From Sphingopyxis sp. CCNWLW2 (lineage in GTDB: Bacteria; Pseudomonadota; Alphaproteobacteria; Sphingomonadales; Sphingomonadaceae), in NCBI RefSeq assembly GCF_037095755.1, contig NZ_JBAWKJ010000002.1, positions 558,001 through 622,000 on the forward strand: a stretch of DNA of 64,000 nt, read 5' to 3'. Below the pieces are notes generated by a model. That model searched no databases. It saw only the letters and a program-made list of their open reading frames with translations, and was not told the DNA's origin. The position numbers and the translations under genes are program-made. The stretch's first letter is position 1. Each line of letters begins with the position of its first letter. Shown in pieces: positions 20,834 through 30,189 of this stretch.

Positions 20834-21594
20834 AGTTGCACCTCCAGCCCGTCATATCCGGGTTCGACACCCGGCGGCAATTCGGCCGCAAGGTCGTCAT
20901 AATCCATCGTATTGTCCATATGTGTGATGATTGCGCGCGGATTGCCCACCTTGCCAAGGCCATCGAGCGTCATCGCCAGATGCGGATGCGTCGGGTGCGG
21001 ATAGCGGCGCAGCGCGTCGATGACGAACAGGTCGACGCCTTGGAAGAAGTCGACCATTTCGTCAGTAAACTTCGAAAAATCAGTTGCGTAGGCGATCTTG
21101 TGCGCACCGTCGCTGAAGATCAGACCACTGGCCTTGATCGGCCCGTGCGGCATTTCGATTGCTGACACTTCAATGGGGCCAATCGACTGATGATCGTGGA
21201 GATCAATCGGGTCGACCGACGCTGGATAGCCGGCATTGCCCGCAAAGGCATAGGTGAATCGCCATTTGAGGATATCGAGCACATGGTCGCGCGCATAGAC
21301 GGGAACGGCGGACCGGCGCAGGTGCATGACCTGGCGCAGATCGTCGAGGCCATGCGTATGGTCGGCATGCTCGTGGGTCCAGATGACGGCATCGATTTCG
21401 CCCACGCCGGCATCGAGCAGCTGCAACCGCATATCGGGGCTGGTGTCGACGAGGATACGAAAGCCCCCGAGCGACACCATGATCGACGCCCGGCTGCGCA
21501 GGTTGCGGGGGTTGTCGGGATCGCACTGCCCCCAGTCGTTGCCGATCCGCGGAACCCCCGAAGACGTTCCGCAGCCGAGGATTCTCAACCTCAT
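20830..21594 (-). CDS. MBL-fold metal hydrolase, PhnP-like
   Basis: A 254-residue metallo-beta-lactamase-fold hydrolase. The metal motif is intact in THEHADHTHGLDD. The N-terminus (LRILGCGTSSGVPRIGNDWGQCDP) and the late AYATDFSKF and ITHMDNTMDY segments match the PhnP/phosphoribosyl cyclic phosphodiesterase-like group. The exact substrate is unknown, since no phosphonate genes are near. ATG 21594 gives the family-typical N-terminus. It lies 13 nt after tatD and its stop overlaps the next small gene. The metG-tatD-MBL order is common in alphaproteobacteria. Confidence 0.88.
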   Translation of the reverse strand: MRLRILGCGTSSGVPRIGNDWGQCDPDNPRNLRSRASIMVSLGGFRILVDTSPDMRLQLLDAGVGEIDAVIWTHEHADHTHGLDDLRQVMHLRRSAVPVYARDHVLDILKWRFTYAFAGNAGYPASVDPIDLHDHQSIGPIEVSAIEMPHGPIKASGLIFSDGAHKIAYATDFSKFTDEMVDFFQGVDLFVIDALRRYPHPTHPHLAMTLDGLGKVGNPRAIITHMDNTMDYDDLAAELPPGVEPGYDGLEVQL

Positions 21595-21607
21595 AATGTT
21601 TGTAACA

Positions 21608-22384
21608 TCATGGCAGCGCCTTATTGAAAAGGCGGTAAAAGTTAACACTCGTCGCCTCGGCGAGCACATCTTCATCCTCGTTGCGCAAATGTGCGAGGAA
21701 CGTAAGCGTATCGGCGACGAAGGCGGGCTCGCCGGTTTTGCCACGATGCGGGACGGGGGCGAGGAAGGGGGAATCGGTCTCGATCAGCAGCCGGTCCTGC
21801 GGCAACCATTTGGCTGTGGCCTGGAGATCGGCGGCATTCTTGAAGGTCACTATCCCCGAAATCGAGATGAAGAGCCCGAGGTCGAGCGCCTTATGGGCAA
21901 AATCGTCGCTCGCGGTGAAACAGTGGATCACGCCGGGGAACACCGCCCTGCCCATCTCTTCGCCGAGCAGCGCCAGCGTATCGGCTTCGGCATCGCGCGT
22001 GTGGACGATGATCGGCAGGCCGGTTTGCTGCGATGCGTGGATATGGCGGCGAAAGCTATCCTGCTGCCGCTCGCGGTCGCTCTTGTCGTAGTAATAATCG
22101 AGCCCGGTTTCGCCGATCCCGATCACGCGCGGATGCGCGGCGCGTTCGAGCAGCTTCGCGGTATCGACATCAGGATGGTGGTCGGCGTCGTGCGGGTGGA
22201 TACCGACGCTCGCCCACACATCCTTGTTCGCTTCGGCAGCAGCGAGCACATCGTCCCATTCGCTTTCGCGCGTTGCGATGTTGAGCATCGCGGTGACGCC
22301 CCGCGCGCGCGCGCGCTCCAGCACCTCGCCTTGCTGCTCGGCGAGGCCCTTGTAGTTGAGGTGGCAGTGCGAATCGACGAGCAT
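21608..22384 (-). CDS. tatD: TatD family metal-dependent DNase
   Basis: A 258-residue TIM-barrel hydrolase. The metal-binding LVDSHCHLN opens the protein, and GIGETGLDYYYD, PIIVHTRDA, GVIHCFTAS and LIETDSPFLAP complete the family set. TatD/YcfH proteins are Mg-dependent 3'-5' exonucleases or related phosphoesterases acting in DNA repair and nucleic-acid turnover. Its start overlaps the metG stop (TAATG), so the two are translationally coupled. Confidence 0.93.
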   Translation of the reverse strand: MLVDSHCHLNYKGLAEQQGEVLERARARGVTAMLNIATRESEWDDVLAAAEANKDVWASVGIHPHDADHHPDVDTAKLLERAAHPRVIGIGETGLDYYYDKSDRERQQDSFRRHIHASQQTGLPIIVHTRDAEADTLALLGEEMGRAVFPGVIHCFTASDDFAHKALDLGLFISISGIVTFKNAADLQATAKWLPQDRLLIETDSPFLAPVPHRGKTGEPAFVADTLTFLAHLRNEDEDVLAEATSVNFYRLFNKALP

Positions 22385-23961
22385 TACGCCTCCCCTTCCC
22401 CTTCAGGCAGCTCGAGGCGGGGGAAGATCGGGACAGGCTGGCCGACCGTGAAGCCGCTGGCAGATAGTTTTGTCAGCCAATCCTTGTCATCCAGCGCAGT
22501 AAAGTCGCGCGCGTCGGTGGCGATACCCATCTGGTCGAGGAGCTTATCGGCGGCCGCGGGCACGACCGGGCGGATCGCGATTGCGAGGGTGCGCACCGCC
22601 TGGAACAGGGTCATCAACACCGCACCCATGCGCTCAGGGTCGGTCTTGCGCAGTGCCCAAGGCGCTTGCGTGTCGACATATTGGTTGCAGGCGAAGACCG
22701 CGCGGATCCAATCCTCAATGCCGATCGAGAAGGCGAGTTGTTCGAACTCGCGCGGCAGGCGGACGGCCGCCATGTCGGCGAGGTCCGCGAGCAGGTCGAT
22801 ATCCCCTTGCGTGGATACATAGTTCGCCGAAAGTTTGCCGTCCAAATTCTTGAAAATCATCGACAAGCTGCGCTGAGCGAGATTGCCGAAGCTGTTCGCG
22901 AGGTCGGCGTTCGCGGTGCGCACGATCGCATCGGCCGAATAGGTGCCGTCCTGGCCAAAGCTGACTTCGCGGAGGAGATAATAGCGTAGCGCGTCGACGC
23001 CGAACTGATCGGCAAGCGCCATCGGATCGACGACATTGCCGAGCGATTTCGACATCTTCTCGCCACGGTTGAGCAGGAAGCCGTGGCCGAACACTTGGCG
23101 TGGCAAGGGCAGCTTTGCGCTCATCAGGAAGGCCGGCCAGTAAACCGCATGAAAACGCACGATATCCTTGCCGATCATGTGGATATTCGCTGGCCAATAT
23201 TTGCCGAAATCGCTGTTCAGGTTGGGATAGCCGAGGCCCGAGAGATAGGTGGTGAGGGCGTCGACCCACACATACATCACATGACCCGGCGAGCCCGGCA
23301 CCGGCACGCCCCAGTCGAAGCTAGTGCGCGACACGCTGAGATCCTTGAGTCCGCCTTCGACGAAGCGCAGCACCTCGTTGCGGCGGGTTTCGGGCCGAAT
23401 GAAATCGGGCTGGTCGTTGTACAGCGCGAGCAGCTTGTCCTGATATTCCGACAGCTTGAAGAACCAGCTTTCCTCGACGGTCCATTCCACCGGCGTTCCC
23501 TGCGGCGAGAGGCGGACGCCCCCTTCCCCGTCGGTCAGTTCGCTTTCGTCGTAAAAGGCTTCATCGCGAACCGAATACCAGCCTTCATAACGGTCGAGGT
23601 AGAGATCGCCATTGGCTTCCATCGCCTTCCAGATCGTCTGCGAGGCCGCGTGATGCGCGGCGTCCGACGTGCGCATGAAATTGTCATAGCTGATATTCAG
23701 CCTAGCATACATCTCACGGAAATATCCCGACATTTCATCGGCAAGGTCGATCGTCGCGCGGCCCTGATCGCGCGCAGTCTGGAACATTTTAAGACCATGT
23801 TCGTCGGTCCCGGTGATCAGCCGGACATCGCGGCCGCGCGCGCGCTGGAAACGCGCCATGACGTCGGTCGCGATCGCTTCGTAAGCGTGGCCGATATGCG
23901 GACGGCCATTGGGGTAGCTGATCGCGGTGGTGATGTAGAAAGGTTCGGTGTTTTCGGACAT
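22384..23961 (-). CDS. metG: methionyl-tRNA synthetase
   Basis: A 525-residue class I aminoacyl-tRNA synthetase charging tRNA-Met. The HIGH motif (PHIGHAYEA) and the KMSKS motif (GEKMSKSLGN) are intact, and YVWVDALTTY lies at the methionine pocket. The zinc-knuckle cysteines of the E. coli-type enzyme are absent and there is no C-terminal EMAP domain, so this is the shorter MetG2 form usual in alphaproteobacteria. It follows holB by 38 nt on the same strand. Confidence 0.97.
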   Translation of the reverse strand: MSENTEPFYITTAISYPNGRPHIGHAYEAIATDVMARFQRARGRDVRLITGTDEHGLKMFQTARDQGRATIDLADEMSGYFREMYARLNISYDNFMRTSDAAHHAASQTIWKAMEANGDLYLDRYEGWYSVRDEAFYDESELTDGEGGVRLSPQGTPVEWTVEESWFFKLSEYQDKLLALYNDQPDFIRPETRRNEVLRFVEGGLKDLSVSRTSFDWGVPVPGSPGHVMYVWVDALTTYLSGLGYPNLNSDFGKYWPANIHMIGKDIVRFHAVYWPAFLMSAKLPLPRQVFGHGFLLNRGEKMSKSLGNVVDPMALADQFGVDALRYYLLREVSFGQDGTYSADAIVRTANADLANSFGNLAQRSLSMIFKNLDGKLSANYVSTQGDIDLLADLADMAAVRLPREFEQLAFSIGIEDWIRAVFACNQYVDTQAPWALRKTDPERMGAVLMTLFQAVRTLAIAIRPVVPAAADKLLDQMGIATDARDFTALDDKDWLTKLSASGFTVGQPVPIFPRLELPEGEGEA

Positions 23962-23999
23962 GCGCGCGCCTTAGCCGCTGGCGCGCGCGAGGGAAAGCG

Positions 24000-24980
24000 T
24001 CAGCGTGCCATCTGGCCCGTCCTCGGCGCCAATTCGGCGAGGCAGTTGCCGATTTCGAAACCGACCATCGCGCCGTCGTACGATCCGCGGATCGCGTCGC
24101 GGACGGTGCGCTGGACGCGGTCCCACTGTGCGAGGATCGGTGCGATTTCAGCCACCGGCCGTTCGCGCGCCAGGCGCGCGAGCAACCCTGGAACAATGTC
24201 GATGACCAGTTCGAGTCGGGCGCGATTGCTGGTCCCGCCGACTTCGCGCGCGAGCGCCTCGCGCAGCCGGTTCTCGGGATCTCCCGACGTGGCAATGGCG
24301 AGCAATTTCTTCTCCATCAACGCGACATCGCTGTCGATCAATGCAAGCGCTTTACCCGGTACACCGCCTGACGCGGCGACGATCGCGCGCACCTCGGCCA
24401 CCTCCAGCATCGGGCGCAACTCGTGCAGCCACGGCGTCATGGCGTCACGTTCAACCGGTTGAAAACGCAGTGTTCTACAACGTGACCGGATCGTCGGAAG
24501 CAAGCGTCCCGGCGAATGGCTGACGAGCAGGAAGAGCGTTTTTGCCGGCGGTTCTTCGAGCGTCTTGAGCAGCGCGTTGGCGCCATCGGTCTCCAGATCG
24601 TCCACCGCGTCGACGATGATCACGCGCCACTCGCCGAGCGACAGCGACAGGTGCAGGCGGCGGATCATCTGCCGGACCTGTTCGATCGTGATGTTGCGGG
24701 CGAGTTCCTTGGCCTTGTCTTTCGGCTGGCGCGCGAGGCGGAGGATCTCGGGATGGTTTCCAGCGTCAACAAGGCGTGCTGCCGCACCGTCGCCCGGATC
24801 GTCGAGACTCATCGCCTGACCGTCACCGCCGCGGCCATGGGTCACGAGAAAGCGCGCGACGCGTTCAGCAAATAGGCCCTTCCCCATACCCTGCGGTCCG
24901 GCGAGGAGCCAGGCGTGGTGAAGGCGGCCGCCCTGCCAGGCTTCGAGAAAGGCCTTTTCGACGTTCTGATGGCCGATCAT
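24000..24980 (-). CDS. holB: DNA polymerase III delta prime subunit
   Basis: A 326-residue AAA+ clamp-loader subunit. The N-terminal MIGHQNVEKAFLEAW, a P-loop-like GPQGMGKGLFAERVA and sensor region NALLKTLEEPPAKTLFLLVSHSPGRLLPTIRSRC (in pieces) are characteristic. The usual zinc-binding cysteines between them are missing, as in several alphaproteobacterial delta prime proteins. ATG 24980 shares its A with the tmk stop (TGATG); an in-frame ATG three codons upstream is also possible. It works in loading the beta clamp at the replication fork. Confidence 0.9.
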   Translation of the reverse strand: MIGHQNVEKAFLEAWQGGRLHHAWLLAGPQGMGKGLFAERVARFLVTHGRGGDGQAMSLDDPGDGAAARLVDAGNHPEILRLARQPKDKAKELARNITIEQVRQMIRRLHLSLSLGEWRVIIVDAVDDLETDGANALLKTLEEPPAKTLFLLVSHSPGRLLPTIRSRCRTLRFQPVERDAMTPWLHELRPMLEVAEVRAIVAASGGVPGKALALIDSDVALMEKKLLAIATSGDPENRLREALAREVGGTSNRARLELVIDIVPGLLARLARERPVAEIAPILAQWDRVQRTVRDAIRGSYDGAMVGFEIGNCLAELAPRTGQMAR

Positions 24981-25597
24981 CACAGCCATTCGGCGAGTTC
25001 GGTGAGGATCGCAGCGGTGACATCCGATGCTGCCGCGTCTGCATCGACGATTCGCCATCGCGCGGGTTCGGCTTTCGCCATCTCGACAAAACGCGCCGCG
25101 AGCCGCGCCTGATAGTCGGCGGGCTTGTTGCCCATGCGGTCGCTTCCGCCGCGTTCGGTCAACCGCCGTGCGGCTTCGCCGGCGCTGACGGTGAGCAGGA
25201 AAGTGCGGTCGGGCAGCAAGCCCATCGAACCGAATCCGTGCAGCGTCAGCAGGTCGGCGTCGGTGATGCCGCCGCCGCCGCCCTGATAAGCGCGGCTCGA
25301 ATCGACGAAACGGTCGCAGAGCACCCACGCCCCGCGTTCAAGCGCGGGACGGATCGTCCGCGCGACATGATCGGCGCGCGCGGCGGCGAAGAGCAGGGCC
25401 TCGCTACGCGCATCCCAACGGTCGTCGCTTCCCTCCATCAGCAGCGCGCGGATCGCCTCCGCGCCCGCGCTGCCGCCGGGTTCGCGCGTTGCGACGGTTT
25501 CGATGCCGCGCGCCTCGATCGCGTCCGCGAGCGCGCGAATCTGGGTGGACTTACCAACCCCTTCGCCGCCCTCGAGCGTGATGAACCGCCCGGTCAC
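24980..25597 (-). CDS. tmk: thymidylate kinase
   Basis: A 205-residue dTMP kinase that makes dTDP for DNA synthesis. The P-loop GGEGVGKST opens the protein; DRFVDSSRAYQGGG is the family signature and the DR(Y/F) motif binds the nucleotide. GTG 25597 overlaps the stop of the carboxypeptidase gene (GTGA) and gives VTGRFITLEG, the normal N-terminus, so the longer upstream frame is not used. tmk-holB-metG-tatD is a widely conserved order. Confidence 0.95.
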   Translation of the reverse strand: MTGRFITLEGGEGVGKSTQIRALADAIEARGIETVATREPGGSAGAEAIRALLMEGSDDRWDARSEALLFAAARADHVARTIRPALERGAWVLCDRFVDSSRAYQGGGGGITDADLLTLHGFGSMGLLPDRTFLLTVSAGEAARRLTERGGSDRMGNKPADYQARLAARFVEMAKAEPARWRIVDADAAASDVTAAILTELAEWL

Positions 25598-26811
25598 AGC
25601 CCGGTCAGCCGGTAAAAACCTGTTCGTGCGCGCGCCCACACGCCGCCCTCGGCGACGTCAATGGCGGCGATCAGCGGCGTCGTTTGCGGCGGCAGGCCAT
25701 CGGGCGTGACGACAAGGTCGGCGACCGGCGTCCCGCGCGTCAGCGGCGCGGCGATGGGGGCTCGGGTGCGCATCACCGCGCGATAGCCGCCCTCATAGCC
25801 CTTGGGAACCGTCATCCGCACGGCGATCCCCGCCCGAGTGGCGACCGAGGGAATGGCGCCCTTTCGGACGTCGATCCGGCCGAGGCTGGCGCCCGCGGGC
25901 ACGAGTTCCCTTCCCTCCCATTCGTCGAAGCCCCATTTCATCAGCCGTTCGGCCTCGTCGCGCCGTGCTTTTTCGCTGCTCATGCCGGCAACGACCATGA
26001 TCAGGCGACGACCGTTCCGCTTCGCCGAACCGAGGAAGCAATAGCCGGCTTCGGCGGTGTGGCCCGTTTTCAGGCCGTCGGCCCCCTCGAAACGCCCGAG
26101 AATGGGGTTGCGGTTGGGCTGGATGATCGGCTTGCCCTCGGGCGACTTGCCGTGTTGGAGCTTCGGCAGCGAGAAATATCGACTATAGCCATCCGGATGG
26201 TCGCGGATCAGCCGGTCGGCAAGCGTGATGAGATCAGCCGCGCTGACTTTGGTGATGCCGCCGTCGGGCCAGCCGCTCGGCGTTCCGAAGCGACTCGATG
26301 CCATCCCAATTTTGGCCGCTATGGTGTTCATTCTTTTGACGAATACATCCTCGCTTCCGTCGATGCCAACAGCCAGAACCGCTGCGGCATCATTGCCCGA
26401 GACGGTGATCAGTCCCTTGAGCAATTCGTCGACCGAGACTTTTTCGTTCGGGCGCAGGAACATCGTCGATCCGCCGGTGCTGCCGTTCCATTTCTTCCAC
26501 GTCGCCTCGCTGACGGTGAATTGCTTGTCGCGCGCGAGTTCGCCCTTTTTGATCAGGTCGAGCACGACATAGGCGGTCATCACCTTCGCCATCGACGCCG
26601 GGGCGAAGCGCTTGTCGGCGCCGCGCGAGAAAAGAATCGCGCCCGAATCGAGATCCTTGAGCATGATGATCGGCGCTTGCGTGACATAGAGCGGGCGGCT
26701 CACGGGAGTATTTTTGGCCGACGCGCTCTTGGGGCGGGTATCGCCTGCCGATGCTGCCGGAAAAGCCAGCGTCAACGCAAGCGCGGTCAGGCCCGCCGCC
26801 GCGCCCTTCAC
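25594..26811 (-). CDS. D-alanyl-D-alanine carboxypeptidase (PBP5/6 family)
   Basis: A 405-residue secreted penicillin-binding protein trimming pentapeptide stems of peptidoglycan. A signal peptide (about residues 1-23, ending AASA) precedes the catalytic triad motifs SxxK (ASMAKVMT), SGN (VSGNDAAAV) and KTG (GLKTGHTAEAGYC). A beta-rich PBP5 C-terminal domain follows. GTG 26811 gives the signal peptide directly, with AGGGA 6 nt upstream; longer extensions are arginine-rich shadow sequence. It sits with rlpA and mltB in a cell-wall remodelling block. Confidence 0.93.
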   Translation of the reverse strand: MKGAAAGLTALALTLAFPAASAGDTRPKSASAKNTPVSRPLYVTQAPIIMLKDLDSGAILFSRGADKRFAPASMAKVMTAYVVLDLIKKGELARDKQFTVSEATWKKWNGSTGGSTMFLRPNEKVSVDELLKGLITVSGNDAAAVLAVGIDGSEDVFVKRMNTIAAKIGMASSRFGTPSGWPDGGITKVSAADLITLADRLIRDHPDGYSRYFSLPKLQHGKSPEGKPIIQPNRNPILGRFEGADGLKTGHTAEAGYCFLGSAKRNGRRLIMVVAGMSSEKARRDEAERLMKWGFDEWEGRELVPAGASLGRIDVRKGAIPSVATRAGIAVRMTVPKGYEGGYRAVMRTRAPIAAPLTRGTPVADLVVTPDGLPPQTTPLIAAIDVAEGGVWARARTGFYRLTGL

Positions 26812-26843
26812 GATAATCCCTGGCCTCCCCACGCGCAGGCTCG

Positions 26844-27812
26844 TTAGCGATCGCGCTGGACCACCGCGTCGCGGAAGCCTTTGGCTTTGACTTTGCCGAG
26901 CGCGCCTCGCGCCTCGGCGTCGCTTGCGAAGGGGCCGACGCGAACGCGCCACAGATTGCCGGCCTTGGTGACATGGCCGCCGACCGACTTGGCGGCCGCA
27001 TTGGCACGGGTCTCGCTGCTGAACGCTCCGACCTGAATAGCATATTTCCCCGCGACCGCGACCGCGGCAGCGGGCTTGGGTGCGGGTTTTGTCGTCCCCG
27101 GACCTTCGACGACGAAGCGGTCGTCACCGGGCTTGGCCTTGCCCGATGCGATCGGCGCCGCCGGCTGAGCGGCGACAGGCGGTGCCGCAGCGACCGCCTT
27201 GGGCACCGGCAGTGCCTTTGCCTTGCTGCGCAGGATCGCCAGCAGCGATTCGGGTGTTGCAATTCGTTCCGGAACGGGCTTGCCCGACCGAAGCTGCGCA
27301 CGTTCGGCTGCGGGCGGATTAGTGCGGCGGACGCGGACCGCGGCGACGCCGTCGGTCAGGCCCAATTGTTCGGCAGCGCCGCGCGACAGGTCGATCAGGC
27401 GGTCGCCGACCATCGGGCCGCGGTCGTTGACGCGCACGAGGATCGTCCGCCCCGTATCGAGTGCGGTGACCTCAACATAGCTCGGCAGCGGCAGCGTCTT
27501 GTGCGCTGCCGATATGCCCGCGGGATCGAAAGTCTCGCCGTTCGCGGTGGGGCGCCCGGCAAGTTCCTCGCCATACCAGCTGGCATAGCCGACATCGTCA
27601 TAATCGGGGATATCGGCGGGCGTATAGGTGATGCCGCCGACCGAATAGGGATCGCCGACCTTGACCGGCACGTCGGCCACTCCCGCGACTGAAGATGCCG
27701 GCGTCGGGCTTGCCGTCGGCCCACCTTGGCGCTTGCCATCCACACTTCCACAGCCGGCGAGCATCAGCATCGCTCCGGCCATCAGGCCCCCGCCCCTAAC
27801 GATCGATTTCAT
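26844..27812 (-). CDS. rlpA: septal ring lytic transglycosylase RlpA family lipoprotein
   Basis: A 322-residue lipoprotein. The signal sequence ends in the lipobox LAGC (about residues 17-20). The double-psi beta-barrel of RlpA spans about 70-165 (YASWYGEELAGRPTANGETFD; VRVNDRGPMVGDRLIDLSR), then a Pro/Ala-rich linker, then a C-terminal SPOR domain (about 245-322; YAIQVGAFSS, WRVRVGPF) that binds denuded glycan at the septum. The start ATG 27812 lies inside the end of the mltB-family gene (17-nt overlap). Confidence 0.92.
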   Translation of the reverse strand: MKSIVRGGGLMAGAMLMLAGCGSVDGKRQGGPTASPTPASSVAGVADVPVKVGDPYSVGGITYTPADIPDYDDVGYASWYGEELAGRPTANGETFDPAGISAAHKTLPLPSYVEVTALDTGRTILVRVNDRGPMVGDRLIDLSRGAAEQLGLTDGVAAVRVRRTNPPAAERAQLRSGKPVPERIATPESLLAILRSKAKALPVPKAVAAAPPVAAQPAAPIASGKAKPGDDRFVVEGPGTTKPAPKPAAAVAVAGKYAIQVGAFSSETRANAAAKSVGGHVTKAGNLWRVRVGPFASDAEARGALGKVKAKGFRDAVVQRDR

Positions 27813-28860
27813 CCGCCAGCAACCCCACAGACAGTGCGTAAAAGTTGGAACAATTATAGTCCAATATCGCACGATAGTTACCGGTCAGCAAATAAGCCGT
27901 TCGACCGGGGCCATCGGGTTCGAGAAGCGTCGCCTGCACATTGCCGTCGGGCCAGCGGCCGCCAAGCGGCGCGATGCCGTCGGCGCGCCATTCAGCGATC
28001 GAGCGCCAGCGGCTGTGGCGATCGAAAACGCGCGGGCAACGCGTGGGGGTAAGGCGGTTGGCGACCGCGCCGCGGTTGAAGCCCGCGGGAACGGTGACCG
28101 CAACGCCCCATGGCTGCCCGGCGCGCCACCCGGCGCGGCGAAGGTAGGAGCCGATCGATTCGATCGCATCGGCCTCGCTCGACCAGATGCGCGCGACGCC
28201 GTCGCCATCGCCGTCCTCGGCGACCTGCAAATAGACCGACGGCAGGAATTGCGGATAACCGAAGGCCCCGGCCCAGCTTCCCTTGAGCGCGCTGCGCGGT
28301 ACGCCGCGTTCGACCATCACCATCGTCGCGATCAGTTCGGGTTCGAACAGGCTGCGGCGGCGCCCTTCATAGGCCAGCGTCGCCAGCGCTTCGGGGAGGT
28401 CGAAATTTCCGGTCACTTGACCATAAGCGGTTTCGTGGCCGTAGATCGCGATCATTATGCTGGTGGGAACGCCCGTGCGCTGTTCGATCCGCGAGAGCAG
28501 CGGGAGCAGCCGGTCATGGACGCGGCGACCGCCGCCGATGCGCGCCGCGTCGACATGTTTCGCCTTGTAAGGCGCGAACGACGGGATCGGGGTGTTGGGG
28601 CTCGGCGGACTGCCGAGGTTGTCGCGATCGAGCGCGACGACGCGCGGATTATAGGTCAGCCCCGCGGTTACCCGGTCGAAGGTCGTGCGCGACACACCGC
28701 GCGCCTGCGCCTTCGGCCAAAGCGACTGGACATAGGTGTCGAATCCGGACTCGTTACTCTGTGCAAGGAGCGGCGCCGACGCCGTGAGCATCCATGCCGA
28801 CAGAAACGCCGTGACAAATTTGAAAAGGCGTCCGATTCTGAAACCTATAGCGTGCATCAT
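27796..28860 (-). CDS. MltB-family lytic murein transglycosylase
   Basis: A 354-residue exported peptidoglycan lytic enzyme. A signal peptide (about residues 1-34, ending LLAQS) precedes the MltB catalytic domain: the glutamate lies in IMIAIYGHETAYG, and GSWAGAFGYPQFLPS, DGDGDGVARIWSS and AIESIGSYLRRAGW are family motifs. A C-terminal peptidoglycan-binding-like region ends LTGNYRAILDYNCSNFYALSVGLLAD. The start is the first of two ATGs at 28860, with GGTGGGG upstream. It is first in the leftward wall-remodelling block mltB-rlpA-dac. Confidence 0.92.
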   Translation of the reverse strand: MMHAIGFRIGRLFKFVTAFLSAWMLTASAPLLAQSNESGFDTYVQSLWPKAQARGVSRTTFDRVTAGLTYNPRVVALDRDNLGSPPSPNTPIPSFAPYKAKHVDAARIGGGRRVHDRLLPLLSRIEQRTGVPTSIMIAIYGHETAYGQVTGNFDLPEALATLAYEGRRRSLFEPELIATMVMVERGVPRSALKGSWAGAFGYPQFLPSVYLQVAEDGDGDGVARIWSSEADAIESIGSYLRRAGWRAGQPWGVAVTVPAGFNRGAVANRLTPTRCPRVFDRHSRWRSIAEWRADGIAPLGGRWPDGNVQATLLEPDGPGRTAYLLTGNYRAILDYNCSNFYALSVGLLADEIDR

Positions 28861-29003
28861 GTCCCCACCATAAGACGTGTCTCGCACAGATGCGAGCGGC
28901 TTGACTAGGTTGCCGCGAGACAAAGCGAGTCATTCGCGGGGCGGGCCGAACGGGCAAGGTTTCGCTTGCCGCAAGGACATCACGCGCTATGGCGACGCCG
29001 TGC

Positions 29004-29093
29004 GGACAGGTGGCCGAGTGGTTTAAGGCAGCGGTCTTGAAAACCGCCGTGGGTGCAAGCTCACCGTGGGTTCGAATCCCACCCTGTCCGCCA
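29004..29093 (+). tRNA. tRNA-Ser (anticodon TGA)
   Basis: A class II tRNA of 90 nt including encoded CCA. The acceptor stem GGACAGG pairs with CCTGTCC (29083-29089); the discriminator is G and CCA follows. The anticodon loop CTTGAAA on stem GCGGT/ACCGC places TGA at 29038-29040, reading UCA and, by wobble, other UCN serine codons. The long variable arm (GTGGGTGCAAGCTCAC) and the TTCGAAT T-loop confirm tRNA-Ser. No integrated element is seen at its 3' end; the next gene converges on it at 29098. Confidence 0.97.
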
Positions 29094-29097
29094 ACCA

Positions 29098-30189
29098 TCA
29101 GGCGAAATGCAGCCGCCGATACTTCCCGCGAAAATAGAGCAACGGATCGCGGTGCGGTTCGAACTGCGCACGCACGACCCGGCCGACGAGAATGAAATGG
29201 TCGCCCGCTTCGTGCAGCGATTCATGCTGGCACTCGAACGAGACGAGCGAACTGCCGAGCAACGGCACGCCGGTTGAGCCGGGCGCCCACGGCTGGTTGG
29301 CGAAACGGTCCTCGCCCTTTGCCGCAAAGCGGTTCGACGTTGGCTGCTGGCCGATCTGTAGGACATTCACGCCGAAATGTTCGGCCTCGCGGAGGGCCGG
29401 CGCGGTTCCCGCCGTGTTGGCAATGCACACGAGCAAGAGCGGTGGATCGAGCGAGACTGAGGTGAAGCTGTTCGCGGTGAGCCCGACCGGCGTGCCAGCA
29501 TTGTCGAGCGCGGTGACGATCGTGATACCGGTGGCGAAGCAGCCCATCGCGTCGCGCAGCGTGCGCGGATCCGATCCAGCCTTGAACTCCATCGCCTCGC
29601 GCGGCTGACGTCGTTCAAGGAATTCGAGCAGCTGGCCGAGTAGCGCCTCCTTGCGGTCGGACGCGAGTTCGAGGTCGCATTCGTTGATGTCGACGCTCTC
29701 GCCCATGGGTAGTGCGGCGTTGAACGTGTCGCTGACCGCGCTGCACTGCGCGGGTGAAAAACCGCCGCGGACGACAAGCGCCGGGACGGCCAGTCGCGCG
29801 GGCACGTTATTCGCGATCGCGTCTTCGTCGACCGGCATGTCGACCAGCACCAACCCGGCGGCGAGGAGGGCGCCATCGAGCGCCAGTGCGCGCGTCGCGA
29901 TCCATCCGCCGCGCCCAGCGGTCACGACGACCGGGCGTGAGCCCATTTGTGCGAGCACCGCGCGCATATCCTCGATATGCGGCGCCAGTCCGTCCGTCTC
30001 GCTCGCTTCGCGAAGGTCGAGATTGACGACGCGGCGCCCCGAAAGCACCAGCGCGTCGGCGACGTCGCGCCATGCGGTGCGGCCCTGCCCCAGGTCGGGA
30101 ATGAGCAGCACGGCGGGGTCGTTTTCGTCGCCCAGCATGTCGGCCGACAGAGGGACGCCGCCGAAACCCTTATATTCGATGAGACTCAA
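29098..30189 (-). CDS. degenerate alpha/beta-hydrolase fused to flavin reductase domain
   Basis: A 363-residue two-domain protein. Residues about 1-195 have the spacing of an alpha/beta-hydrolase (PAVLLIPDLGQGRTAW near the oxyanion strand), but the nucleophile elbow reads TAGRGG at 90-95, with Gly92 where serine is expected. Residues about 200-363 are a flavin-reductase-like FMN-binding domain (LRDAMGCFATGITIVTA, GLTANSFTSVSLDPPLLLVCI, EAGDHFILVGRV). It could supply reduced flavin to a monooxygenase; the adjacent nitronate monooxygenase-like protein normally uses tightly bound FMN, so partnership is only a guess. Confidence 0.82.
   Translation of the reverse strand: MSLIEYKGFGGVPLSADMLGDENDPAVLLIPDLGQGRTAWRDVADALVLSGRRVVNLDLREASETDGLAPHIEDMRAVLAQMGSRPVVVTAGRGGWIATRALALDGALLAAGLVLVDMPVDEDAIANNVPARLAVPALVVRGGFSPAQCSAVSDTFNAALPMGESVDINECDLELASDRKEALLGQLLEFLERRQPREAMEFKAGSDPRTLRDAMGCFATGITIVTALDNAGTPVGLTANSFTSVSLDPPLLLVCIANTAGTAPALREAEHFGVNVLQIGQQPTSNRFAAKGEDRFANQPWAPGSTGVPLLGSSLVSFECQHESLHEAGDHFILVGRVVRAQFEPHRDPLLYFRGKYRRLHFA

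Noticed and set aside
29004..29100. Attachment site of an integrated element at tRNA-Ser
   Set aside because: There is no integrase, no duplicated tRNA 3' end and no composition change; the next gene follows after 4 nt.
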